The position numbers and the translations under genes were made by a program. From contig NZ_AMXD01000015.1 of the NCBI RefSeq assembly GCF_000310185.1, positions 1 through 44,767 of the forward strand: 44,767 bases of DNA, given 5' to 3'. This DNA comes from Thauera aminoaromatica S2 (GTDB lineage: Bacteria; Pseudomonadota; Gammaproteobacteria; Burkholderiales; Rhodocyclaceae). Under the pieces are notes generated by a model. The model was not told the DNA's origin, made no database searches, and worked only from the letters and a program-made list of their open reading frames with translations. This document shows, in pieces, positions 33,243 through 41,002 of this stretch. Every line of letters starts with the position of its first letter. Positions within the stretch are counted from its first letter, which is position 1.

Positions 33243-34130
33243 ATGAGCATTCACGACACCATTGACCAGTTCCGCGACGCCATGCGTGACGCGGGCATCA
33301 CGCCGCCTGACGTGATCGAAGCGGACGGGCAACTGCGCCGCTTCCACGTCCAGGGCGACAAGCCCGGTTCCCGCAATGGCTACTTCGTCCTGCACCTCGA
33401 CGGGCGACCCGCTGGCATGTTCGGCAACTGGAAAACCGGCCTGCGCTCGACGTGGGCGGCGGACGGCAAGCGCATGTCTGATGCCGAGCGCGAGACGTTC
33501 TCCAGGCTGATCGAGGCGGCGCGGCTGAAGGCGCAAGCCGAGCGGCGGGCGGAGCACGAAGCGCGGGCAACTGAGGCGCGGGCCGAATGGGCCGCTGCGG
33601 TTCCGGCTGACCCGGCGCACCCGTACCTGATCCGCAAGGGCGTGAGGCCGCACAACCTGCGCCAGCGCGGCGGGCTGCTGATCGTCCCGCTGTTCGACTG
33701 CTACGGGCTGCTGTGGAACGTGCAGCGCATCCAGGCGGACGGCGGCAAGCGGTTCAAGCCGGGCCGGGCCGGTGGCCTGTTCTCCCCGCTTGGCGACCTG
33801 AGAGACCCGGCAACGATCCTGATCTGCGAAGGCTGGGCGACCGGCGCAACGCTGCACGAGGAAGCCGGGCATCCGGTGCTGTGCGCGATGAACGCGGGCA
33901 ACTTGCTGCCGATGGCGACGGCGGCACGCTCCGCCTGGGCTGGTGCTGATCTGGTGATCTGCGCGGACAACGACCGCCACACCGAGGGCAATCCGGGCGT
34001 GACCTACGCGACCGCTGCGGCGAAGGCGACCGGGGCGAAGCTGATCTTGCCGGAGTTCCCCGAGGGCGTACCTGGGAGCGACTTCAACGACGTGGCGATG
34101 CTCCGCCGCAAAGGTGGCCGTCATGAGTGA
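33243..34130 (+). CDS. Toprim-domain primase-like protein
   Basis: 295 residues from ATG 33243, with GGAGG at 33231-33235. The N-terminal half has YFVLHLDGRPAGMFGNWKTG, found in plasmid and satellite primases that precede a Toprim domain. A charged helical linker follows, then PYLIRKGVRPHNLRQRGGLLIVPLFD. The Toprim residues are Glu in ILICEGWATGATLHE and the acidic pair in DLVICADNDRH. It should make primers or otherwise act in replication start, together with the helicase-like gene that overlaps its end by 8 bases. No zinc-binding N-terminal module is seen. Confidence 0.85.
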   Translation: MSIHDTIDQFRDAMRDAGITPPDVIEADGQLRRFHVQGDKPGSRNGYFVLHLDGRPAGMFGNWKTGLRSTWAADGKRMSDAERETFSRLIEAARLKAQAERRAEHEARATEARAEWAAAVPADPAHPYLIRKGVRPHNLRQRGGLLIVPLFDCYGLLWNVQRIQADGGKRFKPGRAGGLFSPLGDLRDPATILICEGWATGATLHEEAGHPVLCAMNAGNLLPMATAARSAWAGADLVICADNDRHTEGNPGVTYATAAAKATGAKLILPEFPEGVPGSDFNDVAMLRRKGGRHE

Positions 34131-36219
34131 CATTCTCGACACCATGACCGCCGATCTTTTCGGCGCAGACGTTGCAGCCGTTCCGGTGATCGAGCCGAAT
34201 CCCGCGCCAATACTGGCCGGAACGGCGGAACGGAACGCACATGAACTCAATAGCTCGCTGAAAAATTTCTCCGACCTGGGGGCGAACCAGGGCGCAGCGG
34301 CGGATTCCTCCCGCCTTCATCCGTTTGGCGACGTTCCAGACGTTCCAGACGTTCCGCCCAATAACGGCGCGGGTTCCAGCGGAACGGCAGGCGGAACGGC
34401 AGACGTTCCAGGCGTTCCGGCGCTGGCCGATCTGATCGAGGCCGCGACCGCTGGCGATGGTGGCGACGCCGAGGAAACGGCGGTTCCGTCCGTGCCAGAG
34501 GATGATCGCCCCTGCTTCAAGGTGTACGACCGCTGGACGCTGCTCGAGACCGGGCGGAAGCTGAGGCCGGGCGTGTGGCTGCACGGCATGAGCAAGCCGA
34601 AGAAGGAGGAAACGCCGGTTCCCGTCGACACCTGGGTATGCGGGCCGCTGCACATCGAGGCGCAGACCTTCGACGGCACGGAGAACAATTTCGGGCGGCT
34701 ACTGCGCTTCAAGAACACGGCGGGCCGCTGGCGTTCGTGGGCAATGCCGATGGAGCTGCTGAAGGGCGACGGCTCCGACCTGCGCGGCGAGCTGCTGGCG
34801 ATGGGGCTGGAGCTTGATCCCCTGGCACGCCAGACGCTCGCACGCTACCTGCAAGAGCGCACGCCGAAGAAGCGCATCCGGTGCGCGTTGCAAGTCGGAT
34901 GGTGCGGCAACGTGTTCGTACTGCCTGATGCGGTGATCGGGCCGAACGCGGCGGGCGTGATTTTCCAGAGCGGCGAACGCTCGCACGACGAGCATGGGCA
35001 GGCCGGAACGCTCGACGGGTGGCAGGCTGAGATCGCGGCGCGGGCGGTGGCGAACCCGCTGTTCCTGCTGGCGCTGTCTGCCGCATTCGCGGGGCCGCTG
35101 CTCAAGCGCACCAATACCGAGGGCGGTGGGCTGCATTTCGTGGGCGATTCCTCGACCGGCAAGACGACGATTCTTGAGGCCGCGTGTTCCGTTTGGGGCG
35201 GGCCTGGGTATCGACGGAGCTGGCGAGCGACCGCGAACGGCATGGAAGGCGCGGCGGCGCTGTTCAACGATTGTCTGTTGGCGCTGGACGAGATCAGCGA
35301 ATGCGATCCCCGCGAGGTGGGCGCAATCGTCTATTCCCTGGGCAACGGGCGCGGCAAGCAACGGGCGAGCCGAACCGGCGCTGCGCGATCCGTGACCCGC
35401 TGGCAGGCGTTCATCGTATCGACGGGCGAGCGCACCATCGGCACGACGATGATGGAAGGCGGGCACCGGACGAAGGCCGGGCAGGCTGTGCGGCTGCTCG
35501 ACATCCCTGCGGCGCGGCACTTCGGCTGCTTCGATGAGCTGCACGGCATGGCGAGCGGCACCGCGCTGTCGGATGCGATCAAACGGGCGGCGACGCAACA
35601 TCATGGCCGGGCCGGGCGGGCGTTCCTCGAACGGCTGACGCGCGACGAGCGCGACATGGCAACACGGCTCGAACTCATCAAGGCGCTGCCTGACTTCAAC
35701 CCGGCAAAAGCGGAAGGGCAAGACAAGCGCGCCGCCTCCCGCTTTGCGCTGCTGGCGCTGGCGGGCGAACTGGCGACCGAGTACGGCATCACCGGCTGGC
35801 CGGAAGGTGCGGCGCTCGACGCTGCGGTGATCGGGTTCCAGGCGTGGCGATCCATGCGCGGCGGCGGCAACGACGAGCGGCGGCAAATCCTCGACAAGCT
35901 GGCCGGGTTCCTCGAACGGCATGGGGATAGCCGGTTCTCCGACTGGACGGCAGACGGCGCGGCGATCCGTGACCGGGCGGGCTGGTGGAAGCCTGACGAC
36001 GCGGGCGGGCGGCTGTTCCTGTTCAACAAGGATGGGCTGCGCGAGGCGCTGAAGGGCTTCGACTTCAAACGGGCGCTCGACGTGCTGGAGGCGGCGGGCG
36101 TAGTCCCCAAAGCGAGCGCGACGGGCGAACGCTCGAAAACGGAGAGCATCGGCGGGCGCAAGGTCCGCGTCTATCCCGTCCGGGCTGATGCGCTGCATGG
36201 GGTGGGCAATGGGGCTTGA
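34123..36219 (+). CDS. DUF927-type replicative helicase-like ATPase
   Basis: 698 residues from ATG 34123. The first 150 residues are low-complexity, rich in VPDVP and GTAGGT repeats encoded by GGAACG/CGTTCC DNA repeats. The DUF927 core begins near residue 150 (RLLRFKNTAGRWRSWAMPMELLKGDG). Walker A GDSSTGKTT is at residues 341-349, the acidic Walker B-like LLALDEISECDPREVG follows, and a sensor-like line is FIVSTGERTIGT. The C terminus holds a helical winged-like part (WWKPDDAGGRLFLFNKDGLREALKGFD). Such proteins serve as helicases of satellites and integrative elements beside a Toprim gene. ATG 34123 overlaps the Toprim stop. Confidence 0.87.
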   Translation: MSDILDTMTADLFGADVAAVPVIEPNPAPILAGTAERNAHELNSSLKNFSDLGANQGAAADSSRLHPFGDVPDVPDVPPNNGAGSSGTAGGTADVPGVPALADLIEAATAGDGGDAEETAVPSVPEDDRPCFKVYDRWTLLETGRKLRPGVWLHGMSKPKKEETPVPVDTWVCGPLHIEAQTFDGTENNFGRLLRFKNTAGRWRSWAMPMELLKGDGSDLRGELLAMGLELDPLARQTLARYLQERTPKKRIRCALQVGWCGNVFVLPDAVIGPNAAGVIFQSGERSHDEHGQAGTLDGWQAEIAARAVANPLFLLALSAAFAGPLLKRTNTEGGGLHFVGDSSTGKTTILEAACSVWGGPGYRRSWRATANGMEGAAALFNDCLLALDEISECDPREVGAIVYSLGNGRGKQRASRTGAARSVTRWQAFIVSTGERTIGTTMMEGGHRTKAGQAVRLLDIPAARHFGCFDELHGMASGTALSDAIKRAATQHHGRAGRAFLERLTRDERDMATRLELIKALPDFNPAKAEGQDKRAASRFALLALAGELATEYGITGWPEGAALDAAVIGFQAWRSMRGGGNDERRQILDKLAGFLERHGDSRFSDWTADGAAIRDRAGWWKPDDAGGRLFLFNKDGLREALKGFDFKRALDVLEAAGVVPKASATGERSKTESIGGRKVRVYPVRADALHGVGNGA
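34176..34415. repeat. GGAACG/CGTTCC repeat cluster 1
   Basis: The hexamer GGAACG or its complement CGTTCC occurs about ten times in 240 bases, in both orientations, often as GACGTTCCA or GGAACGGCA. It lies in the 5' part of the helicase-like gene, where it encodes VPDVP- and GTA-type low-complexity residues. Confidence 0.75.
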
Positions 36220-36775
36220 TGACCTGCTTGCCAGACGTAGCCGGGCCGCTGGAACGGCTGGAACGGCAGACGTTCCGGCAGACGTTCCAGCGAATCCCTT
36301 GCAAACACTGGCTGGAACGGCTGGAACGGCTGGAACGGCAGAAAAAGGCAAAGACGGGAGCGATTCCGCTGAAACGCTGCCGACCGACACCGCGCCGCCG
36401 ATCCAGGCGACCCGGTGGCTGCTGCACTACGCCGACCGCGATCCGCTGGAGGCGTGGTTCTCGCCTGCCGTAGACCACGACGAGGCGCTGGCCGCGTGCC
36501 CCGATGCGGTTGCGGCGGAACCGCTGCTCGACCAAGCCTGTGCGCGTCAAAGTGCACGCGAAAGCGCACATCCTTGTGCACACAAATCGGCCAGCGAATC
36601 GGCGGTGCTGGGCTGCTCGACGTGTCGGCACCGCAAGAGGCCGGGCCTGTCGGCGGGCTACTGCGGCGGTGGGCGCGAGGATCTTCCTGGGGCGTATGGA
36701 GCGCATCACCCGCTGCGCCGCCTGCCTGACGACATGGGCGCGACCTGCGCCTGCTATCACCCCTTCGAGGAATGA
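36209..36775 (+). CDS. Uncharacterised protein with C-terminal Cys/His cluster (188 aa)
   Basis: ATG 36209 (MGLDDLLARRSRAAGT) overlaps the end of the helicase-like gene by 11 bases. Residues 12-45 are a GTA/DVPA low-complexity stretch encoded by the second GGAACG cluster. A middle part (PPIQATRWLLHYADRDPLEAWFSPAVDHDEALAACPDA) may be folded. The C-terminal CSTCRHRKRPGLSAGYCGG ... CACYHPFEE has Cys and His residues spaced like a zinc-binding site; similar short ends occur in element-encoded proteins. Function unknown. Confidence 0.65.
   Translation: MGLDDLLARRSRAAGTAGTADVPADVPANPLQTLAGTAGTAGTAEKGKDGSDSAETLPTDTAPPIQATRWLLHYADRDPLEAWFSPAVDHDEALAACPDAVAAEPLLDQACARQSARESAHPCAHKSASESAVLGCSTCRHRKRPGLSAGYCGGGREDLPGAYGAHHPLRRLPDDMGATCACYHPFEE
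36248..36337 (+). repeat. GCTGGAACG iteron-like cluster 2
   Basis: Five copies of the 9-mer GCTGGAACG, at 36248, 36257, 36311, 36320 and 36329, stand head to tail in groups of two and three. Between them are two copies of GCAGACGTTCC (36266, 36278), which carry the complementary hexamer. Tandem 9-bp units with regular phase resemble replication iterons or a partner binding array. Confidence 0.8.
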
Positions 36776-36778
36776 CCC

Positions 36779-37144
36779 ATGAGCAAGACCTTTCCCCCTG
36801 AGTTCTCCGCGCTGAAGGCGCAGTACCGCGACACGTCGGCGGGCCTGGGCGACGATCATCCGATCACGCGGCGGCTGTGGCTGCTGGCGGTAGCGACCGC
36901 GCCTGACTGGTTCCTGGCTGAGATGCACGACATGGCGAGAACCATGAGCCTGATCCCCGAGCCGACCGCCTGCGACGACAGCGGGCAGAGGTTCTACAGC
37001 CTCGATGCGCTGGCGGCGAAGCTGGGCATGGACGCGGACGCGGTGGTGCGGCAGATGGCAATGCTCCAGGCCGATGCGGCGACGGCAGGACTGCGTGACG
37101 TACTCCAGACGAAGGATGTGCGCGACCTGCATCGCCTGCACTGA
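36779..37144 (+). CDS. Uncharacterised element protein (121 aa)
   Basis: A soluble, mostly helical 121-residue protein (MSKTFPPEFSALKAQYRDTSAGLG ... FYSLDALAAKLGMDADAVVRQMAMLQADAA). The central SLDALAAKLGMDADAVVRQM could be a helix-turn-helix, but I cannot confirm it. It starts 3 bases after the previous stop and lies 14 bases before the next gene, so it is part of the operon. I do not recognise the family. Confidence 0.65.
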   Translation: MSKTFPPEFSALKAQYRDTSAGLGDDHPITRRLWLLAVATAPDWFLAEMHDMARTMSLIPEPTACDDSGQRFYSLDALAAKLGMDADAVVRQMAMLQADAATAGLRDVLQTKDVRDLHRLH

Positions 37145-37158
37145 TCGAGGACCGCACC

Positions 37159-37809
37159 ATGACCAAGAAAAAAGACGCGCCGACGATGCCGAAGCCTCGG
37201 AAGGAAATCCAAGTGGTCGTATCGGAGGACCCCGCCGAGTCGCGCCGGAACTACGCGAAGGCGATGGTCGCGCCCGAGGTGAGCACGTTCCGCGTCATGT
37301 CTGCTTGCGAACAACCAGGACTGAAGGATCAACTCGACACCCCGAGCATGATCCGGCTGCTGAAAGACCAGGGCGAGGCCATCAACAAGGGCGACATGGC
37401 GCACGCCGAACAGATGCTCGCGGCGCAGGCGACGGCGCTGCAAACCTTGTTCGCACGGCTGACCGAACGGGCGATGGAGCAATCACACATGCCGAACGTG
37501 GAAGCCTTCATGCGGCTGGCGCTGCGTGCGCAGTCGCAATGCCGGGCAACATTGCAGGCGCTCGCCGAAATCAAGAACCCGCCTGTGATCTACGCCGCCA
37601 AGCAGATCAACCAGACGACCGGGCCGCAGCAGATCAACAACGGGGCGGTGGCAACATCGCGCAAGCGGGAAATCGAAGGTGAGCAAAACAAACTATCAGG
37701 ACACAAAGCGGATGAGCTACTTCAGGACACCCGAGCATCGTGCTCGACAGGCGGCGGCGATCCGGCAATGGCGACCGTGGGAGAACTCAACGGGGCCGCG
37801 CACGGATGA
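37159..37809 (+). CDS. Uncharacterised element protein (216 aa)
   Basis: Residues 1-30 are basic (MTKKKDAPTMPKPRKE), then VVVSEDPAESRRNYAKAMVAPEVSTFRV and a long helical part with MLAAQATALQTLFARLTERAM and MRLALRAQSQCRATLQALAEIKNPPVIYAAKQINQT. Similar lines occur in hypothetical proteins of betaproteobacterial islands, as I recall. The C-terminal 43 codons are shared, in another frame, with the next gene. Function unknown. ATG 37159 is preceded by GAGGACCGC, a weak ribosome site. Confidence 0.68.
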   Translation: MTKKKDAPTMPKPRKEIQVVVSEDPAESRRNYAKAMVAPEVSTFRVMSACEQPGLKDQLDTPSMIRLLKDQGEAINKGDMAHAEQMLAAQATALQTLFARLTERAMEQSHMPNVEAFMRLALRAQSQCRATLQALAEIKNPPVIYAAKQINQTTGPQQINNGAVATSRKREIEGEQNKLSGHKADELLQDTRASCSTGGGDPAMATVGELNGAAHG

Positions 37810-37918
37810 AGGTAAGTTGATCGTCAGTCGCAACGCAGACAAGGGCGGCACGAGGGCCATGCTGCGTGATCTACGTCGGGCGCTGCGAGAGCAGGAAGCG
37901 GCGCTGAAGATGATCTGA
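37679..37918 (+). CDS. Small basic element protein (79 aa), overlapping frame
   Basis: 79 residues from GTG 37679, or 68 from ATG 37712 (MSYFRTPEHRARQAAAIRQW). The line RQAAAIRQWRPWENSTGPRTDEGKLIVSRNADKGGTRAMLRDLRRALREQEAAL is a pattern I know from many small island genes of unknown function, so this is real coding sequence although the first 131 bases are shared with the preceding gene in a different frame. It is the last gene of the element. The shared segment constrains both proteins. Confidence 0.7.
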   Translation: MSKTNYQDTKRMSYFRTPEHRARQAAAIRQWRPWENSTGPRTDEGKLIVSRNADKGGTRAMLRDLRRALREQEAALKMI

Positions 37919-38353
37919 GCCGATGACCGCCAGCCCGGGCTTCAAATCCCGATGGGTGGCGCACTGCTGCGGTTACAGCGTAACCGACTGACCAAGATCA
38001 GCGCCAGCAACAAGACCCCCCGCGTGGCGGGTTTGTCGTTTCTGGTGGCGACTGACCAGGGGGCGGGCTGAATCTCTCGACGACACCGGCCTGGGTACCG
38101 CGCCCCTGCTCGGATTTTCACGCCCGCGAAATTGAAAGCCGCAGCAGGGGGGGGCCGGAAACTTCTGAGATCGCGGACGGCGGAAACCGCGCCCCACCTC
38201 ATTCGGAGAAAAAATCCAGGTTCAGGGGCGGTTCAGTCCGAGCCGGGCGACCTCGACGCGCTGGGGCCGCGATGGCGATCCGATCCGGGCCGCGAGAATC
38301 GCCAGCAAGATGGGTTTTTTGTATGGCTGCTGCTGCGTACAATTCGCCTTCAA

Positions 38354-38392
38354 GGTGCAAGAGGCCGGTAGCCGTGCACCCTAGAGTGCACC
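38354..38392. repeat. GTGCAC repeat cluster at the right end of the element
   Basis: GGTGCAAG (38354), AGCCGTGCACC (38370-38380) and AGTGCACCC repeat the words found next to the integrase at 30357-30412. They support an element boundary here, but a clean crossover core cannot be fixed. Confidence 0.45.
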
Positions 38393-38509
38393 CAAAAGAG
38401 CAGAAAGCCGCAGGCAACCAGTATCGGCAAGGCTTCTAGGCTGCACTGAATATACAGGTGCAGAACCTCGAGTGAGGAATGACCGCCCCCGGGAGCGGGG
38501 AGGTGGAAG

Positions 38510-38585
38510 GGCCGGGTGCCGGTCTATCGAGCACGTGCCGTTCATGGTAACAAGAGGGCCTCCACCCGGCCGCTTCAGGTTTTTT
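38510..38585 (+). promoter_or_regulatory. Structured leader with U-run before the cytochrome gene
   Basis: GGCCGGGTG (38510-38518) pairs with CACCCGGCC (38563-38571), a 9-bp closing stem around 44 bases that contain the palindrome GCACGTGC. Eight bases later six Ts follow (38580-38585). It lies about 105 bp before the cytochrome start, like an attenuator or riboswitch leader, or a terminator of older read-through. No known riboswitch class was recognised. Confidence 0.45.
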
Positions 38586-38688
38586 CCGGCTGGCCTGGAG
38601 ACCCTTGTGCGGGCGGGCACGGCAGCGCTGCAATCGCCAGCGCCCGGCAGCCTCCGCGCATGTTTGTCCCCGGATCAGACGGAGAGAA

Positions 38689-40020
38689 ATGATGACTACA
38701 TCGACATGGAGTGCTTCCGGCGCCGCAGCATTCGCCGCTTGTGTGGCTGCTGCAGCGACACCGGCCTTCGCCGCGGCTCCCGCTGACTGGGCAGCCATCC
38801 CGGTGCAGACGGTGACGCTGTTCTATCCCGGGCAGGTCGATTACGGCTGGCTGCGCAGCGCGGAGCACAAGCGTGCCAATGCCAAGGTCAAGGCGGGCGA
38901 AGCCTGTCTGTCCTGCCACGAGGGCGAGGAGGCCGAACTCGGCGCCACCCTCGTCAAGGGCGGGCGGCACGAACCGGTCCCGATCGCCGGCAAGGTCGGT
39001 GCGATCGCGCTCCAGGTCCAGGCCGCCCATGACGACGCCAATCTGTACCTCCGCTTCCAGTGGAAGACGCAGATGGCGCGGGCCGGGCAGATGCACGACT
39101 ACATGATGTACGACGGCGAGAAGTGGGCCTTCATCGGCGGGCCGCGCTCGAAGGAAGCCGTGCGCAGCGGCGCCCAGCCGCCGCTCTACGAGGATCGCCT
39201 GTCGGTGATGATCGACGACGGCAAGGTGCCGATGTTCGCCAACCAGGGCTGCTGGCTGACCTGCCACACCGGCATGCGCGACATGCCCGGAGAGCCGACC
39301 AAGGAGCAGGTCCAGGCTCATCCGCTGATCGGCCAGACGCACAAGGAAAGCGACGTGCGCAAGTATCTGCCGGCCACGCGCACGGACGAGGCGGCGAGCT
39401 GGGGCAAGACCCGCGCGCCGGAGGAGATCGCCCGCCTCAAGGAGGCGGGCGCCTTCGTCGAGCTGATGCAGTGGCGCGGTCATCGCAGCAATCCGGTGGG
39501 CATGGCCGACGATGGCTACGTGCTCGACTATCGCCTCGTCGACGCCGGCAAGGGCCCGTTCGGCTGGAACGTCGACCGCAAGACCATGACGCCGAAGTTC
39601 ATGTTCGACCCTGCGAAAGTCGGTGTGAAGGCGCTTGCGCTCGCGGATGTCGGCAACGCGTCGAAGCCGCACGCGCTGATCCGGGAAGACAACGCCGTGG
39701 CCTACGATCCGGCCGCGGGCTGGAAGAAGGGCGACGTCCTTCCCGGGCGCCTGCTCTCACGCGCCGACGCAAGCGGTTCGGCGGCGGACAATGCCGACGT
39801 CCGCGGCGAGTGGGCGGACGGCCAGTGGACGGTGCTGTGGACGCGCAAGCTCGACACCGGGCATGCCGACGATGACAAGGCCCTGAAGCCGGGCGGCGTC
39901 GTCAACGTGGGCTTTGCCGTTCATGACGACAACGTCACAACGCGTTTCCATCATGTGTCCTTCCCGCTGACCCTGGGGATCGGCACGAAAGCCACCATCT
40001 CCTCGGTCGCGCTCGAGTGA
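38689..40020 (+). CDS. Periplasmic c-type cytochrome with ethylbenzene-dehydrogenase-type haem domain
   Basis: 443 residues. ATG 38689 or 38692 with GGAGAG close upstream. A Sec signal peptide (AAAFAACVAAAATPAFA, cleavage near residue 29) is followed by CLSCHEG, a CxxCH haem-c site. A second cysteine-histidine site, GCWLTCHTG, has CxxxCH spacing. The long middle (LQVQAAHDDANLYLRFQW, DRLSVMIDD, FGWNVDRKT, WTVLWTRKL, NVGFAVHDDN) fits the EB_dh haem-binding domain found in gamma subunits of DMSO-reductase-family enzymes and related electron carriers. It should carry electrons in the periplasm. No molybdoenzyme catalytic gene lies nearby. It stands alone between the element and gmk. Confidence 0.85.
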   Translation: MMTTSTWSASGAAAFAACVAAAATPAFAAAPADWAAIPVQTVTLFYPGQVDYGWLRSAEHKRANAKVKAGEACLSCHEGEEAELGATLVKGGRHEPVPIAGKVGAIALQVQAAHDDANLYLRFQWKTQMARAGQMHDYMMYDGEKWAFIGGPRSKEAVRSGAQPPLYEDRLSVMIDDGKVPMFANQGCWLTCHTGMRDMPGEPTKEQVQAHPLIGQTHKESDVRKYLPATRTDEAASWGKTRAPEEIARLKEAGAFVELMQWRGHRSNPVGMADDGYVLDYRLVDAGKGPFGWNVDRKTMTPKFMFDPAKVGVKALALADVGNASKPHALIREDNAVAYDPAAGWKKGDVLPGRLLSRADASGSAADNADVRGEWADGQWTVLWTRKLDTGHADDDKALKPGGVVNVGFAVHDDNVTTRFHHVSFPLTLGIGTKATISSVALE

Positions 40021-40152
40021 GCGCCTTCCGGCAACGCTTGCGGTTGCAGCACGCTGCCGCCCGCCCGGCGGCTCCCCTCGGCGGCCGTTCTGCTGCGTCG
40101 GCCGCCTCCCATCCCTCTGCCGGTGCGCTGCACCGGCCCTGAGACAACGACC

Positions 40153-40767
40153 ATGGCCGGAACCCTTTTCATCGTCACCGCGCCCTCGGGCGCCGGCAAG
40201 ACCACCCTGGTGCGCGGGCTGCTGCAGCGCGACCCGCGCGTGCAGCTGTCGATCTCCTACACCACGCGCGCGCCGCGCCCCGGCGAGCAGGACGGGCGCG
40301 AGTACAACTTCGTCGACGTGCCCACCTTCCGTGCCTTGCGCGACCGCGGTGAGTTCCTCGAATGGGCCGAGGTGCACGGCAACTACTACGCCACCTCGCG
40401 CGTGTGGCTCAAGCAGCAGGTCGAGGCCGGGCGCGATACCCTGCTCGAGATCGACTGGCAGGGCGCGCAGCAGGTGCGCAAGCACTTCCCGGACGCGGTC
40501 GGGGTCTTCATCCTGCCGCCCTCGATGGATGAACTCGAGGCCCGCCTGCGCGGTCGCAATACCGACAGCGACGAGGTCATCAGCCGCAGGTTGCTCGGCG
40601 CGCGCGGGGAAATGCGCCATGTCGCGGAATTCGACTACGTTATAATCAACGACGAAATCGATGCCGCACTCGACGACCTCGTCGCCGTGGTGCGCGCCGC
40701 GCGTTTGCGCTGCGCCAAGCAGCACCAGCGGCATCCCGAGTACTTCGCCTTTCTCGAACAGGATTGA
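40153..40767 (+). CDS. gmk: Guanylate kinase
   Basis: 204 residues, phosphorylating GMP to GDP. P-loop APSGAGKTT at residues 10-18, then [39 protein letters not shown] and [26 protein letters not shown], all standard GMP-binding and lid lines. rpoZ follows after 2 bases and spoT after rpoZ, the conserved gmk-rpoZ-spoT order. Full length, no oddity except its separation from yicC. Confidence 0.97.
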   Translation: MAGTLFIVTAPSGAGKTTLVRGLLQRDPRVQLSISYTTRAPRPGEQDGREYNFVDVPTFRALRDRGEFLEWAEVHGNYYATSRVWLKQQVEAGRDTLLEIDWQGAQQVRKHFPDAVGVFILPPSMDELEARLRGRNTDSDEVISRRLLGARGEMRHVAEFDYVIINDEIDAALDDLVAVVRAARLRCAKQHQRHPEYFAFLEQD

Positions 40768-40769
40768 AC

Positions 40770-40985
40770 ATGGCCCGCATCACCGTAGAAGACTGCCTCA
40801 AGAGGATCCCGAACCGCTTCCAGCTCACCCTGGCGGCGACCTATCGTGCCCGCCAGCTCACCGCTGGCGGCACGCCGCAGATCGACGTCGATCCGCTCGA
40901 CCGGGACAAGCCGACCGTGATCGCGCTGCGCGAGATCGAAGCGGGCAAGGTCGGCCTCGAGATGCTCAACCGCGGCCAGGCCTGA
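40770..40985 (+). CDS. rpoZ: RNA polymerase omega subunit
   Basis: 71 residues: [30 protein letters not shown], then [23 protein letters not shown], the typical betaproteobacterial omega subunit that binds the beta' subunit, helps RNA polymerase assembly and forms one ppGpp site. ATG 40770 starts 2 bases after the gmk stop, suggesting translational coupling, and spoT follows after 17 bases, linking ppGpp synthesis with its target. Confidence 0.96.
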   Translation: MARITVEDCLKRIPNRFQLTLAATYRARQLTAGGTPQIDVDPLDRDKPTVIALREIEAGKVGLEMLNRGQA

Positions 40986-41002
40986 AATCGCCCGGGGGTT
41001 GC

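Larger units (their letters stand above)
30319..38397 (+). mobile_element. Integrated replicative element between yicC and gmk (satellite-like)
   Basis: About 8 kb that starts with a tyrosine integrase reading inward and contains an AlpA-like regulator, SSB-like, Toprim primase-like and DUF927 helicase-like genes, all on the plus strand, plus small unknown genes. It separates yicC from gmk. Neither capsid, tail, terminase nor conjugation genes are recognised, so it resembles a phage satellite or a small integrative replicating element. The borders are estimates from short repeats shared by both ends (GGGTTTTTTGT and GTGCACC-type palindromes); the exact attachment site is not certain. Confidence 0.75.
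37919..38688. other. 770-bp non-coding right end of the element and cytochrome leader
   Basis: No gene is evident. ACCCCCCGCGTGGCGGGTTT at about 38013-38032 is a terminator-like hairpin after the last element gene. A GGGTTTTTTGT repeat is at 38312-38322 and GTGCAC palindromes at 38370-38392 mark the likely element border. From 38460 on lies the structured leader of the cytochrome gene. Confidence 0.5.

Noticed and set aside
34176-36345. CRISPR array for the GGAACG repeats
   Set aside because: Units are 6-12 bases, spacing is irregular or tandem without spacers, and they lie inside coding sequence; no cas genes.
37941-37965. tRNA-like TTCAAATCCC word at the right end of the element
   Set aside because: No acceptor stem, anticodon arm or CCA context could be folded around it, so it is not a tRNA gene or tRNA-derived attachment site.
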